Positions 27,701 through 38,916 of a DNA stretch of 64,000 nt are shown here, piece by piece (the first letter of the stretch is position 1; every line of letters begins with the position of its first letter). The DNA is taken from contig CAJQUW010008951.1 of assembly GCA_907163375.1 (NCBI GenBank), positions 603,794 to 667,793 of the forward strand, given 5' to 3'. The position numbers and the translations under genes were made by a program. Source of the stretch: Prostheceraeus crozeri (lineage: Eukaryota; Platyhelminthes; Polycladida; Euryleptidae). Below the pieces are notes generated by a model. That model did no database searches. It was not told where the DNA came from and saw only the letters and a program-made list of their open reading frames with translations.

Positions 27701-27919
27701 TGAACTCGTATGGGAATGAAAGGGATTTCCATGGGATATCATATGGGATTCATAAGGGATTTTAAGGGGATCCCGTAGAAAGCCCATAGAAAATCATATG
27801 GGATTCGCAAGGGGTTTTAAAGGAATCCCATAGAAACCCCCTTTTAGTCCCATTAAAAAAGGTCCAAAAATACCATAGAAAATTTTGTATAAGAATCCCA
27901 TACAATTGAGTCACTCGGG

Positions 27920-28388
27920 GTAGGTAGTGTCGACTCAAAGAAGTATATCTGTATGCAGAGAAAATGTTTATATGAAAAGATTCATTTTTTGCGGAGATGA
28001 CGTTCCTGCAGTTCACAAATTATTTGAGCAGTTTTTAAAAATCTAAATTTTTGTAAATTATTCCTGTGTTTATATGCTACCAAGATGAAGCCCCTTTGTA
28101 AGCTGTATGAAACAAGTTGGATATCAAAAGTAATGAATATTTGCTGAAATTAAGATGATTGTCAAAAGAAATTTATGAACTGCATTATAATGCAAGTCTT
28201 CATGAGAACGTCGACATCTTGTCATGCTTTCTTGGTTGAAACTTCAAGTTTTTAATTCCATTTTCATCATACAATTTTATTCATTTTATGATTCACTCAA
28301 ATCTAAATAGTGATGCATTTATACCTTTTAAGTTGATTGTGATCATTGACAGTGATCATTTTATTTCATTTTGCTCCTCCAGTGGCAG
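27920..28388. repeat. Continuation of the host repeat family, up to the Ty3 insertion
   Basis: GTGTCGACTCAAAGAAGTA and the following 300 bp match 41655-42180. The stretch stops at the Ty3 LTR and resumes at 33096. Confidence 0.6.
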
Positions 28389-28573
28389 TGTTATGGATGT
28401 TGATACATGAACTCTTGACATTTGTTTATATACGTCAATTTAATGTTTGATATATGTGTGAAGAGACTTAAAATAAACGAGTATCAATTACGGTTCGCAA
28501 AGCGCATAACACCGGACTTTTCTGTGTTATTGCATGTAACTGCTGCTGTGTATATGTGTGCTAATTCCTAACA
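28389..28573 (+). repeat. 5' LTR
   Basis: 185 bp, TGTTATGG...CTAACA. A short TTTATATAC and a later AATAAA-like ACTTAAAATAAAC lie inside and could serve as promoter and polyadenylation signals. Confidence 0.93.
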
Positions 28574-28597
28574 TCAGCGGTGGGATTGTAACCATCA
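28574..28597 (+). promoter_or_regulatory. Probable tRNA primer-binding site
   Basis: Directly after the LTR, TCAGCGGTGGGATTGTAACC resembles the complement of a tRNA 3' end with its T-arm (GTGGGATT..AACC), most like a Leu tRNA. Inference only. Confidence 0.45.
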
Positions 28598-28693
28598 GCG
28601 ATAACAATTGTGTGAAAGTGATTGATAACCAAGGTGTGTTAATAATTATTTTGTGTGTTCAATATATTAATTTCACTTAGTGACACCGAGGTT

Positions 28694-29467
28694 ATGGATT
28701 GGAAGAAACTTGAGTTTGAGAGCAAGAACCCGTTAGCATTCTTTAAGAGTTTGGAAAGAGTTGCGAGTTTTAGTAAGTGGGGTGACGAAAAGAGGGTTAG
28801 TGCTGCAGTGTTACAGATCGGATTCGTAGAGGAATGGTTGGCAGATGAGGTAGAGAGCAAGAGTTTCGATACGCTAGATGAGGTGCGAGATTTTGTGATT
28901 GCGAGGCTTCAACCGCCAGAGAAGAGAACTTTGGCATTGAAGGAATTCCATGATAGCAAGATTAGGTTGAATGAGTCACCTAGGGAGGCTGCGGAGAGAT
29001 TGAAGAGACTAGTGAGGGAAGCTATGCCGGAAGCAAAACCAGAAACTGTGACCATGATGGTCAAGTCACAGCTGATTGAAGCAGCACCGCATGTGTGGAA
29101 GGAAAAGTTATATGAGTCCCCGTTAGATTCACTTGATACGTTGATCTGTAAGATGGAGGTATTTAGAAAGACTGAAGTTTCGATCAAGAGAGTGTATGGT
29201 AGCGGTCAGAAGTTTGGTCAAAATTCCAGAATGTTCCATGGTAGAGGCGATGGTGTTGATCAGAGTCAGAGGGGCTTCAAACAGCACGTAGGTCAGAGGA
29301 GCAGTGGTACAGGTGTTAACTCCAAAAATGTGTGTTATGCTTGCAGAAAGCCAGGGCACTATGCCAAAGACTGTCAGGAGCGTCGTTGCTACGCATGCCG
29401 GGAAACTGGACACTTAGCGGCACACTGTCCTAAAGCATCAAGTAGTAACAGAGCAACCGAAATGTGA
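28694..29467 (+). CDS. Ty3/gypsy Gag with two zinc knuckles
   Basis: 257 residues from the ATG at 28694. A capsid-like helical domain with LKRLVREAMPEAKPE is followed by a Gly/Gln/Arg-rich linker and two CX2CX4HX4C knuckles (CYACRKPGHYAKDC and CYACRETGHLAAHC) near the C-terminus. It packages and condenses element RNA. The stop at 29465-29467 overlaps the Pol frame, which is one base back. Confidence 0.9.
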   Translation: MDWKKLEFESKNPLAFFKSLERVASFSKWGDEKRVSAAVLQIGFVEEWLADEVESKSFDTLDEVRDFVIARLQPPEKRTLALKEFHDSKIRLNESPREAAERLKRLVREAMPEAKPETVTMMVKSQLIEAAPHVWKEKLYESPLDSLDTLICKMEVFRKTEVSIKRVYGSGQKFGQNSRMFHGRGDGVDQSQRGFKQHVGQRSSGTGVNSKNVCYACRKPGHYAKDCQERRCYACRETGHLAAHCPKASSSNRATEM

Positions 29468-32400
29468 AGCGGGTCAGGAAAATTAGTGAACCACTACGAC
29501 AGATTGTCAGAAGAATTGAGTCAGCTAAGAGGAGTGATGAAGACATTTTCATTAATGTCAGTGTTGAAGGTCGACCAATAAAAGCAGTGATTGATACAGG
29601 TAGCCCAGTTTCGATTATTAATGAAGATACAGCATTTTCATTATCTCTAGGTAGTCACTCAGGTACCATCGATCAGATGCTTGAAGGCATTGATGGAGGA
29701 AAGTTGCATACTGTCGGTGAGGTGTTGGTTTGGCTAGAAATAGACGGGATCCAGCGGCAGGTTCTTTTCTACATTGTGCGTCATGTGTCTGACGGAATGC
29801 TTTTAGGGCGAGATATCTTGAAGGATTTCAAAGTGTTAGTTGATTGTGAAGACTCCTCCTGTTACATTAAGCGCGTTAAGGAAGCGAGAGAGAGTCCTAG
29901 GATTTCAGGAGCGGAGCACTCAATTGTGACCACGTCAGGTGCACCTATTTCGGTAAAGCCTTACCGGATTCCTGTTCATTATGTTGACAGGGTAAATCAG
30001 ATGTTGATTGAAATGGAGGAGGTTGGAATCATCAGAAAGTCTTGGAGTCCATACTCTTTTCCTGTGGTCATAGTTCCCAAGCCACATAGTGAGGAGTTAC
30101 GCTTAACCATTGATTATAGAAAGCTGAATAATGTGACCCAAAGTGATCCCTATCCAATGCCTGACTTACGTAGATTAGTGCAGCAAGCAGCGAATGCGAA
30201 GCATTTCTCGGTGCTAGATGTTCAGAAAGGTTTCTGGCAAATTCCTATGAGGGAGCAAGACTGTCAGAAGACTGCATTTGTTGTTAACGACAGTCATTAT
30301 GAATTTACTGTTATGCCGTTTGGACTGAAGAACGCAAGTAAGACATTCCAGCGAGTAATGAATGAGATGATGCAAGAAGTAAATAGTAAAAGTGACAAAA
30401 CATGTGCAGTAGCTTACATCGATGATATATTGATTTTTAGCGACACGATAGATGAACATGAGAGACACATTCAGTTGGTTGTTGAAGAGTTGAACAAGAG
30501 AGGTGTAGTTCTGAACGAGCGCAAGTGTTCATGGCGTAAGGAATTTGTGGACTACCTGGGTTACACGATTGGTCACCAGTCCATTCGAGCAAGGGAGCAG
30601 TTCGCTGAAGAAGTTGAGACATGGAGTGAACCTTCAAATGAGAAAGAATTGAAGAGATTTCTTGGATTCACTGGATTTTATAGGGAATGCATCCCTCAGT
30701 ACGCAATCATTACTCAGGAACTGAATGATTTGTTGAAGAAAGATAGAGAGTTCGAGTGGAGGGATGAGCAGAAACAAGCGTTTTCTAGACTAAAGGAGGC
30801 GATAAAGGAGGCTCCACGCAGGTACTCACTTGACATGACCAAGCCAATAACATTGGTGACAGACGCCAGCGGAATAGGATGGGGCGCCACACTTGAACAG
30901 GAAGGGAAACCGATAAACTTTGCGTCAGGCAAGTGGAATAAGGTGGAACAGGGGTACTCAACTACAAAAAAGGAAATGAGAGCATGTGTAAATGCAATAA
31001 AATCATTCCAGTGGCAAGTTGTAGGAGCTCCAGACATAACGTGGGTCACTGATCACCAGCCGTGCAAGAACATACAGCCGAACTTACTAGATCCTGTTCT
31101 ATTTAGATGGTGGAGCAAGATTCACTCCCTGGGAGTGAAAATTAGCTATGTTCCAGGTGAAAAGATTCCGCAAGCTGATGCGCTGAGTCGGAAAACAGTC
31201 AAATTAGTGAGGACAGATGATGAGTGGAGGCGCGCAAAAGAGGAGGATCTTGCGATGATTTGGGCCATATGTGTGAAGGAGGGGTTAACCGACATCAACA
31301 AACATGATGGTGATGAAGAGAAAATGAGTTACACGAAGTTGATGGATAAGTTGACAGTTGTGGATGGAAAATTATTTTTCGAGAACAAGTTGGTGGTACC
31401 GAAAGGGCTTAGATCGGAGATGGTGGAGAAGGCGCACAAAGGACACATGGGAAGGAAAAGGACAAGTCGATTGGTGAATGAGAAATATTGGTGGCCAGGG
31501 TGGCGTCGTGAGAGTGATGAGTTTGTGGCCAATTGCATTGTATGTGCTAAGTCTAAGTACAATCGTCAAAGTCATGTCTCAGAAGGAATAGGGAGGATTG
31601 AAGTGATTGGTGAACCTTTCGTGCAGTGGGCCCTGGATGTCAAGGGACCATTGCCTACCACAAGCAACGGTAACCGTTTTATACTGGTTGCAACTGACCT
31701 ATTCACAAAGTGGGTGGAAATGTATCCTATTCCTGATCAGCAAGCGAAGACAATCGCTGACAGAGTGTTAGATCTTGTCTGTAGGTACTCGATACCAAAA
31801 GAAATTCTAACAGACCAAGGCTCCAATTTCCAAAGCATTCTTTTTAAAGAATTGTGTGAATATCTAGGTGTCAAGAAGCTGAGAACTACTGCATGGAATC
31901 CTAGATGCAATGGGGAGGTCGAACGTATTAACAGCACACTAGGGGAGATGTTACGATGCCATGTCGAAGAAAAGGCGGATGAGTGGGATTGCTTCCTGGG
32001 TGTCATTGCGTACAACTACAGAATAACTAAGCACAGCGTCACTAATTTCAGTCCATACCAACTAGTGTTTGGTCGCATTCCCCATACTAGTCTAGATGCG
32101 CATGTTGATGTTGATCCAAATAGTCCTCGTACGTACTGCAATAGTCTACAAGAAGCATGTAAGCAAGCATCCGAATGGCAGAAGTTGGCGTTTGAGAGTC
32201 TATTGTCTGCTAAGGAAAAAACTTGTAGAGATGCCACGAATGACGGTTTTAAGGAAGGGGAGTATGTCATGCTAAGGAAATATTGGATAGAGCCAGGAGC
32301 GGTTAGAAAGTTGAGTCCATACTTTGACGGACCGTTTGAAGTCGTAGGAGCAGAGAGGCCGGATTACATTGTTCAGATACAGGGAAGGCGAAAGAGAGTC

Positions 32401-32739
32401 CATGGTAGGAACTTGAAGCGTTATGGGATGAAAGGTGATGGTAAGGATAGATCAGTAGGTTGCATCACCATAGAAGAAGAAGCAGAACTAGATGGAAGCA
32501 TAGATGAGCCAGTCAGTAGGAAACTCCATTTATATACCGATCCTGAAGAAGATCCCGGAATGATTATGGAAGTGGGCGGCAGTGAAGTCGAGCCTGAAGA
32601 GCGAGCAGTGGACAGCGAAGTGGATGAAGAACAAGCGGCGAACTCAACGGAGGGCGAAGAAGAACAAGAGGATCCTTTCTCCTTCGTCAGGGGATTATCG
32701 AAATATGGAAGAGTGCGGAGAAAGCGAGTGATGGAGTAG
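29464..32739 (+). CDS. Ty3/gypsy Pol: protease, RT, RNase H, integrase
   Basis: 1,091 residues, with no ATG at the start. The frame is open from 29449 and overlaps the Gag end, so expression needs -1 frameshifting or an equivalent; no canonical slippery heptamer is seen. Protease DTGSP is near residue 44, RT YIDD at 319-322, RNase H begins with VTDASGIGWGA near 466, and integrase has an HHCC finger (HKGHMG...CIVCAKSK). The DDE residues lie in WALDVKG, LTDQGSNF and NGEVERINSTL, and a GPFEVVG C-terminal module follows. The order PR-RT-RH-IN places it in Ty3/gypsy. An acidic tail of about 90 residues ends the protein. Confidence 0.93.
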   Translation: MKRVRKISEPLRQIVRRIESAKRSDEDIFINVSVEGRPIKAVIDTGSPVSIINEDTAFSLSLGSHSGTIDQMLEGIDGGKLHTVGEVLVWLEIDGIQRQVLFYIVRHVSDGMLLGRDILKDFKVLVDCEDSSCYIKRVKEARESPRISGAEHSIVTTSGAPISVKPYRIPVHYVDRVNQMLIEMEEVGIIRKSWSPYSFPVVIVPKPHSEELRLTIDYRKLNNVTQSDPYPMPDLRRLVQQAANAKHFSVLDVQKGFWQIPMREQDCQKTAFVVNDSHYEFTVMPFGLKNASKTFQRVMNEMMQEVNSKSDKTCAVAYIDDILIFSDTIDEHERHIQLVVEELNKRGVVLNERKCSWRKEFVDYLGYTIGHQSIRAREQFAEEVETWSEPSNEKELKRFLGFTGFYRECIPQYAIITQELNDLLKKDREFEWRDEQKQAFSRLKEAIKEAPRRYSLDMTKPITLVTDASGIGWGATLEQEGKPINFASGKWNKVEQGYSTTKKEMRACVNAIKSFQWQVVGAPDITWVTDHQPCKNIQPNLLDPVLFRWWSKIHSLGVKISYVPGEKIPQADALSRKTVKLVRTDDEWRRAKEEDLAMIWAICVKEGLTDINKHDGDEEKMSYTKLMDKLTVVDGKLFFENKLVVPKGLRSEMVEKAHKGHMGRKRTSRLVNEKYWWPGWRRESDEFVANCIVCAKSKYNRQSHVSEGIGRIEVIGEPFVQWALDVKGPLPTTSNGNRFILVATDLFTKWVEMYPIPDQQAKTIADRVLDLVCRYSIPKEILTDQGSNFQSILFKELCEYLGVKKLRTTAWNPRCNGEVERINSTLGEMLRCHVEEKADEWDCFLGVIAYNYRITKHSVTNFSPYQLVFGRIPHTSLDAHVDVDPNSPRTYCNSLQEACKQASEWQKLAFESLLSAKEKTCRDATNDGFKEGEYVMLRKYWIEPGAVRKLSPYFDGPFEVVGAERPDYIVQIQGRRKRVHGRNLKRYGMKGDGKDRSVGCITIEEEAELDGSIDEPVSRKLHLYTDPEEDPGMIMEVGGSEVEPEERAVDSEVDEEQAANSTEGEEEQEDPFSFVRGLSKYGRVRRKRVME

Positions 32740-32910
32740 AATGTGACTGTTCGTGATTCGTTACCGTGTGATGTGAATTTGTGTACCACATGAAGTCCTA
32801 AACTTTCGCAAGCTCGTAATGATCTCAAGTGCGAGTCTGTGCGACGTTGTATATATCTCCGAACTTGTGCAGTGAAATCTTGTCAAACCGTGTGCTTAAG
32901 GGGGGAGGTA
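32740..32910 (+). promoter_or_regulatory. 3' untranslated spacer with polypurine tract
   Basis: AAGGGGGGAGG at 32899-32909 immediately precedes the 3' LTR and is the plus-strand priming tract. Confidence 0.8.
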
Positions 32911-33095
32911 TGTTATGGATGTTGATACATGAACTCTTGACATTTGTTTATATACGTCAATTTAATGTTTGATATATGTGTGAAGAGACTTAAAATAAAC
33001 GAGTATCAATTACGGTTCGCAAAGCGCATAACACCGGACTTTTCAGTGTTATTGCATGTAACTGCTGCTGTGTATATGTGTGCTAATTCCTAACA
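32911..33095 (+). repeat. 3' LTR
   Basis: 185 bp, one mismatch to the 5' LTR. Confidence 0.93.
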
Positions 33096-33450
33096 GCAGG
33101 TAGCTTGTGATGTGATCACGCTAAGGAAAATGCTCTTATTGATGAGGCCATGTATTAAAGTGATAGTAGCCCATCGGATTGCTAATTTAACTATCTATAT
33201 TACCTCTCTCCACACAGGTTGACATGACACGGAGGATTTGTAAAATGCTATTATTCCTTCTGCTTTGCTATCACTATCAGTCAAATCCATGTAAATTTCT
33301 CCAAAAGTGTAAATTTGCATATCTCACATATGGTGCTGGGTCTCATTCGAGTTCATTTAGTAAAATCGAAACTGTATAGGCCTACATATTGGGTATTAAA
33401 TCAATGCTGAGTTGCTACTCTACCTAATATTTCAAATTTCTTGAAACTGT
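33096..33450. repeat. Host repeat family copy, continued
   Basis: Contains the shared landmarks CACGGAGGATTTGTAAAAT and TTTCTCCAAAAGTGTAAATT. No gene. Confidence 0.6.
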
Positions 33451-33619
33451 TATCAGAGTCTAAATTTGAATCAGTATATCAGTCCTTATCAGTCGATGAA
33501 AAGTGTCTGTCATGGCACGGAATAGCACTCAGAGCATCGTAGAATAGTCTGGTAGAATGACAGACACTTTTCATCGACTGATAAAGACTGAGATACTGAT
33601 TCAAATTTAGACTCTGATA
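33451..33619. mobile_element. 169-bp foldback MITE
   Basis: TATCAGAGTCTAAATTTGAA at the left pairs with TTCAAATTTAGACTCTGATA at the right. The arms extend about 65 bp with few mismatches around a 40-bp loop. Ends of TA type fit a Tc1/mariner-related MITE. Confidence 0.7.
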
Positions 33620-33669
33620 TAGCAGCTGTTATATTCAGCTAATATATTCAGCAGTATAAACCAGTGTTT

Positions 33670-34760
33670 GTATAAACCTTGGCTTACTCTCCTGAAGAGA
33701 ATGAATGAACAGTGGCTTCTATACAATCATTTGAAGGAAAAGGTGAGGTACAAAATTTAAGAAGCCAAAAACTCATGGAGCGAGAGGATAACACAAAGGA
33801 GTAAAAATGTATGGAGTATTGTAAAAGAGCTTCGGGGTAACCAAGCAACCACTTACCCATTTCCTGATGAGAACTTGGAGCTGTCGAACTTTATTATGGA
33901 ACTCTCTAAACATTTTCCGGCATGTTTCAATAATGGACCTGATGTTGATATTGATCAAGTATTTGAAAATGAAGTTTGGGACATTAATATAACTGAAGAG
34001 ATGGTTTATCAGCACCTGATAAAGCTTAAAAGAAAGCAATCTCGTGGTTTAATGACAGCATAGAAGTCAGACTGCTTCGAGAAGGTGCGGAGATTATATC
34101 AGCACCATTGTCGGATATTTTTCGAGCATCCATTGAAAGCAAATGCTTCTCAGAACTTTTGAAGAACGCTTTTGCAAGAAGGATTCCGAAAGCAAAACAG
34201 CCATCCGTTCATGATTTTCAGCCTATCTCGTTGCTGTCTGTCATATCTAAAGTTTTTGAGAGACTTGTCCTTGCTCAGATAAAATCGTCGCTCGTAATGC
34301 ACTTTGGTGATAATCAGCACGCGTTTCACCCGTTTGGTTCCACCACAAGTGCTATCATTGACATACATGACAAGATCACAATGTTCATGGAAGATTCTCA
34401 TGTTAGCTCCGTCAGAGTAACCCTAGATTTTTCAAAAGCATTTGATTTAATTCAACACGGCAAACTCATCGAAACTTTGTCTCGGTATAATTCCAACTCT
34501 GTATTTCTGGTTTGGCTACTTTCGTATCTGACTTGTCGATGTCAAAGAGTGTACATCAATGGTGCATTGGGTCCTCTCATTCGTGCATCGTCACCTTCGT
34601 GCCATAAGGCTCCGTTATAAGAACCTACCTATTTGCTCGATTTATCGCCCCTTGAAAATTGATCTTCCGAACACCAAGCTTGTCAAATTTGCTGATGGCG
34701 TTGATCTAATTGAGGCACGTAGCACGTACAGATTGTCCGAACTCTGATGCCCTATCGTCG
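33670..34760 (+). pseudogene. Degraded LINE (Jockey/CR1-type) reverse transcriptase
   Basis: Broken frames. 34108-34620 reads FQPISLLSVISKVFERLVLAQI and VRVTLDFSKAFDLIQHGKLI, core RT motifs of Jockey/CR1-like LINEs, and the next frame near 34684 has FADGVDL, a decayed FADD box. The upstream part at 33875-34063 is in another frame. It is clearly dead. Confidence 0.75.
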
Positions 34761-34952
34761 ATAGAAAGTTGAACAACCGAAAACAATATGAGACTCAATC
34801 ATACTAAATGTAAACAAATAATTGTAAAACGAACCAAAGATTCCTTTATTGAACCTTACCGTGATATACAGCTAGTGTCAGACTTATCTTGGGAGTGACT
34901 TTGAATGATAGACTACAGTACGTTGCAGTAAGTTTTAAACACTGACACTTAA

Positions 34953-36530
34953 CACTAGAAGGACCAAAAAGTTTCACTACCTAGAAGGACCAAAGCGGTC
35001 AAAACTGACCGGCATATCTTAAGTTGTTAATTAAACTATTTCATATTATACATATTCACTTATACTATTGCATCAGTTATTATTTTAGTCATTACCCATA
35101 ATGTCCGATGTCATAATATCACATCTAAGCCGGTGTTGCATAATATGACATGTATATGCTATCATCATGTACGATGATGTGATTACAAGAAATTGAAAAA
35201 ATAATGATAGTTTGATGATTTGAAAGATTCCATCAAAGTCGACTACCAGAGAAATTAGGTATTTTACATGAAAAGTTTCTTTTGAACATCCAATCGACTT
35301 GTAAAGAAATGGAACAATAAAAGCTACCTCACTTCAGCAGCAATGAAACATGTAGCAACTGCCTCTTTTTTTGCCATTCCGCAGCAACTTTTTTTGCACA
35401 CTCCATATTATGTCATAGACTTATTTGAATAGCCATACTGTCATTTTCTCCGCCAAGGCCAACATTCTCGCGATTCTTGAATCGACTACAATGAGATTGC
35501 GGCAGGCTCACTTCTGCTTTGAAAATACAAGTAGTATATGCTGTCGCTGTGATAAATCGTATGTAGCTGTCATTCGAAATAGTGACGATGATTTTATTCC
35601 CTCCATATCAATGAGGTTGAAAAACACCGCCATTGGCAAACGCCGACTATCAGCTTTGCGTGAATGGTATCTCGAAATCTGGTCGAAAATAACAACTCCA
35701 CATTTTGCAGTGTTGTAACATGAAACCGTTTCAGGAATCCTTTTTGGATGGTAATCAAATTCTTGATAAACTCACGACGCTGGATCCGAGCTTTTCCCTG
35801 CAGGCACTTGTTCATGTTCGAAATCACGAGAGCAAATATCCATTCAGTCCTTGAACGTGATGCTACAGAACTTCAGTTGTTTCGTGATCACTTTTACTGT
35901 CACTGTCAGAATAGTCCGCATGCTAGTCACTATTCTGTATGTCTTCGTCGTTGGAATCATTCCAATCGATTCTTTGCAACTCAGTCAGTATCTGATTAGC
36001 AATGAGCCTTCTTGCCCACTCATTGCTTCGATCACCTTTAGCTATACGGTTGCTAATGAAACAGACATGATATCTACACAGTCATTGACTAATGAATTCC
36101 ATGACTTTATTCATCATCTCCTCTCCATGGTTCTTAGTTGCTTTTTTGAAGACATCAATCAATGTTGATTGTCGATATACCAAAGGAATTTGTGCAAAAT
36201 TGAAGCAAAAAATGATATTCAGTACTTGTCACTGCACATCGAATTTTCATGAAATTTTGAATATGAGGGATTTTTGGAAATGAATCGCCATGGTCCAGCT
36301 GTAACAAAATAGAAATCAAAGACATAATAAATCATGCGTAGTCCATGGTTGACCTTTCCATGTGAAAATCATTGCTCATGCGATACATTTCACTAACGTT
36401 TGACAATGCAGCAATCCGGTTTGAGACTACACACTTATTCCAATTTCTATTCGAAAATTGAATTCAAATTACAAAAATTCTAAGCGATATTAATAAGCGG
36501 TCATTTTTGACCGGTCCGGTCCTTGTAGGT
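34953..36530. mobile_element. Possible decayed piggyBac-like element
   Basis: TTAA at 34949-34952 is followed by CACTAGAAGGACCA, and GGTCAAAACTGACCGG lies at about 34999-35014. Near 36498-36528, GGTCATTTTTGACCGG and GGTCCTTGTAGG form the inverse. No intact transposase was recognised inside, and the right TTAA is missing. Confidence 0.35.
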
Positions 36531-36767
36531 AGGCACACATAAAACAAAGAAAGTAATAGGTCCAATCAAATTTTGATGCGACTAATATGAAGCCATTACA
36601 TATTCAAGAAAAGTCAAGACAAACTAAGTCGGAATATCGAATTTGATAGAAGCTATAGCACTTCGTAGTTTAGCAGCGGTCAAAAATTCATCTGGCTTCT
36701 TTTCTCTCAGAGTTTCATTTCTATGGTCCAAAATTCAAATTGATACATCAAACTCCAACTTTAAACT

Positions 36768-37883
36768 ATGACTAATCACGTGCATCGTGAAATCAATTAC
36801 CACGTCCACGTCAATTTGAATCTTGAATTTTCTAGATTTACGCCATTTATTCGTTATCTGCGAGAGAGCTTTGAAATGGACGAAAGACTTGAAAAGCGTA
36901 TTAAAATTATTACTTTATCAAAGAACACAGACAAGACAGTGACTGAAATCGCAAATATTGTTAGTATGTGAAAAGCCAGTGTGAGCCTTATTTTGAAACA
37001 ATAGCTGGTAATGCATATTTAAATTATCAAAACTGTGATGGTTCAAATAAAAAGCTATCAGACCGAGATCTCCGTCGTATGCGTATCATTAGTGGAAACA
37101 ATCCGAGAAATACGGCAAAAGATATTTAAGAAGTGGGTGACCCAGCTGATTCAGTTAGCCTAAGGAGTAAAGGACAATACAAAGAGGATTGAATGACATT
37201 GGTTGTCGTGCTGAGTGTCCAAAAAGTGACTAAGGCTCAGACAGAAAAACTTATCAGTGGGCATTGCAGCACCGTATAATTGGGGAGAAGATCAGTGGAA
37301 TAAAGTGAATTGGAGTGACGAAACTGTGATTGACTTGAGAATCAACAGTCAATCAAGTCCACAATTTGTCAGAGTTGCCTATCGTTTTCCTCTTCTGAGC
37401 ATTATTGTTTAACGACAAAACTCCCGACCAGAGCATTCATTTATTTGCTCCTGCTTCTCATTTTACGGCCCAGGACGAGGCCATATTGTGGAGGGTCAAA
37501 TGAATACCGAATGGTATGTGTCAGAAATAATCAGGAATCGTGTTATTCAGCAGTGGTATCATGGCTCAGATGGAGTATTTCAACAAGATAATACTCCATG
37601 TAATAAGAGCAAACGAGCGATGTAAGAATTTCGTTCCGACACTATCAGCGTCATGGATTGGCCCCTATCATGCCCCGGTTATCAACTCAATCAAGAATAT
37701 GTGGGGAATAGTGAAGAAACGAATTCTGAAATTGAAGCCGAAATCACGAAACGATATAAAAACTAGATTCATTAAAGTATGGCATCACGATGATGAGACA
37801 TTGAACATTATGCAATCTTTGGTGAGATCGATGCCGCGACGTGTGAGTGCAATGATCGATTCTCGAGGATTTCATACAAAGTA
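36768..37883 (+). pseudogene. Decayed Tc1/mariner transposase
   Basis: 36768-36971 gives an N-terminal HTH-like part (LSKNTDKTVTEIANIV). A second reading near 37070 continues the paired-like domain. 37540-37883 ends SLVRSMPRRVSAMIDSRGFHTK, the classic C-terminus of Tc1 transposases. Several frame changes and stops lie between, so it is inactive. Confidence 0.7.
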
Positions 37884-38328
37884 ATGAACTCATTTTCATG
37901 AAAGCAAGCTTCTTCTGCAAGATGTTGCTCTAATTTACATTCTTAACATCTTATGAAATTTGCATTCTACGATCTTATTAAAGCGATCGTAGCAATACGA
38001 TCTCCGTCCGCGGATTTTTGAACATTCCCTTGCCACCAGTGGCTTGTACTATAAATTGTTAGCATTTTAATTATCACACAGACGCCGTTTGGGATAACGT
38101 GAATCTTGCTTTACAATAGGGGTATACTTTCATGCAATGTGAAAGATCTGGAGCAAAAATAATGTACTTTATTTTGGAGTTTGCTAATTGTTAGCTTCAA
38201 AGTTAAGCTTTATTATGCAGCGTTGATGATAGTGATACAAATTCTCCATGTGTTGATGAACATGTGATGATGTATTTAGCACACAGTCCACGCAGCATTC
38301 ATAAGCGACCAAATTGGAAGATGTATAT

Positions 38329-38424
38329 GATAAACCACTGTTTTGAAGAGTGAACCAAGGATCATCTACGAGTGCGAAGCACGAGTAGATGTCTTGGTTT
38401 ACTCCGAAAAAAGTGGTTTATCAA
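38329..38424. repeat. Hairpin with GTGCGAAGCAC core
   Basis: TGATAAACCACT and AGTGGTTTATCA at the edges and CATCTACGAGTG/CACGAGTAGATG inside form a near-perfect foldback. The tip is GTGC-GAA-GCAC, the same loop type as the Polinton mini-hairpins. Confidence 0.65.
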
Positions 38425-38631
38425 TATTTCTATTCCGATCATATAAATGGGCATCTATCAATGATCTATCGATGTCCATGATCAATCTGATCCTATATCC
38501 CGAACATAGTCATGGAAATCTGTAATACTTAGATTTATAAATTTTAAACTAATTTTCAATAATATAATATGCCTGAGAAATCAATTCTCTGCCACAATTT
38601 CACTATTGTCTAACTGTCAAGCCTACGAAGA

Positions 38632-38826
38632 ATGAATGATTCATTTCTAGAAGAATATGTTGACGAATTCGATTCTCTTATGATGGACTTTTTCAATGAT
38701 GACTGTACACAACAAGCTACTTCTGCATCAACCTCTAGATTTGCTACAACATCATCAGAAGAAATACAAGAACATTTGAAAAGAAGAGTACCTGAGGAAA
38801 GTAGAGGAAGAAGAGGAAGTACCTGA
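38632..38826 (+). pseudogene. N-terminal fragment of the Crypton-type protein
   Basis: 64 codons from the ATG at 38632, acidic then Ser-rich, ending in an RGRRGS repeat. The following 90 bp contain GAGGAAG repeats and frame changes before the recombinase frame opens. This may be a decayed exon or a separate exon. Confidence 0.45.
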
Positions 38827-38916
38827 GGAAGAAGAGTACCTTGAAAAGAAAAGTCATGTGTAAAGCTGTTCAAATCATGGCATAGTGAATGGAAAATAAG
38901 ACTGGATGGGTGCAAG

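Larger units (their letters stand above)
21362..27919. mobile_element. 6.5-kb TIR-bounded element with GGGATCCCAT subterminal repeats
   Basis: CCCGAGTGACTC at 21362-21373 is the inverse of GAGTCACTCGGG at 27908-27919. Both ends are followed inward by about 250 bp of degenerate ATGGGATTC/GGGATCCCAT repeats. The flanks belong to two halves of the same host repeat family, which supports a single insertion. No clear target duplication and no transposase are seen; a Penelope-type RT remnant lies inside. The superfamily is undetermined. Confidence 0.5.
28389..33095 (+). mobile_element. Complete, young Ty3/gypsy LTR retrotransposon
   Basis: 4,707 bp with 185-bp LTRs that differ at one position (T versus A near 28540/33062). 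TG...CA ends sit within TGTTA...TAACA. A 4-bp target duplication, GCAG, lies at 28385-28388 and 33096-33099. Removing the element restores CAGTGGCAGGTAGCTT, matched by the uninterrupted paralogous site near 42390. Gag and Pol are both open, so the copy may be active. There is no envelope gene. Confidence 0.95.

Noticed and set aside
30214..30468. Minus-strand frames within the Ty3 Pol gene
   Set aside because: Antisense shadows of an intact Pol frame with clear RT and integrase motifs.
34953..36530. Autonomous piggyBac element
   Set aside because: End motifs are suggestive, but no DDD transposase can be read in either strand and the right TTAA is missing; kept only as a low-confidence remnant.
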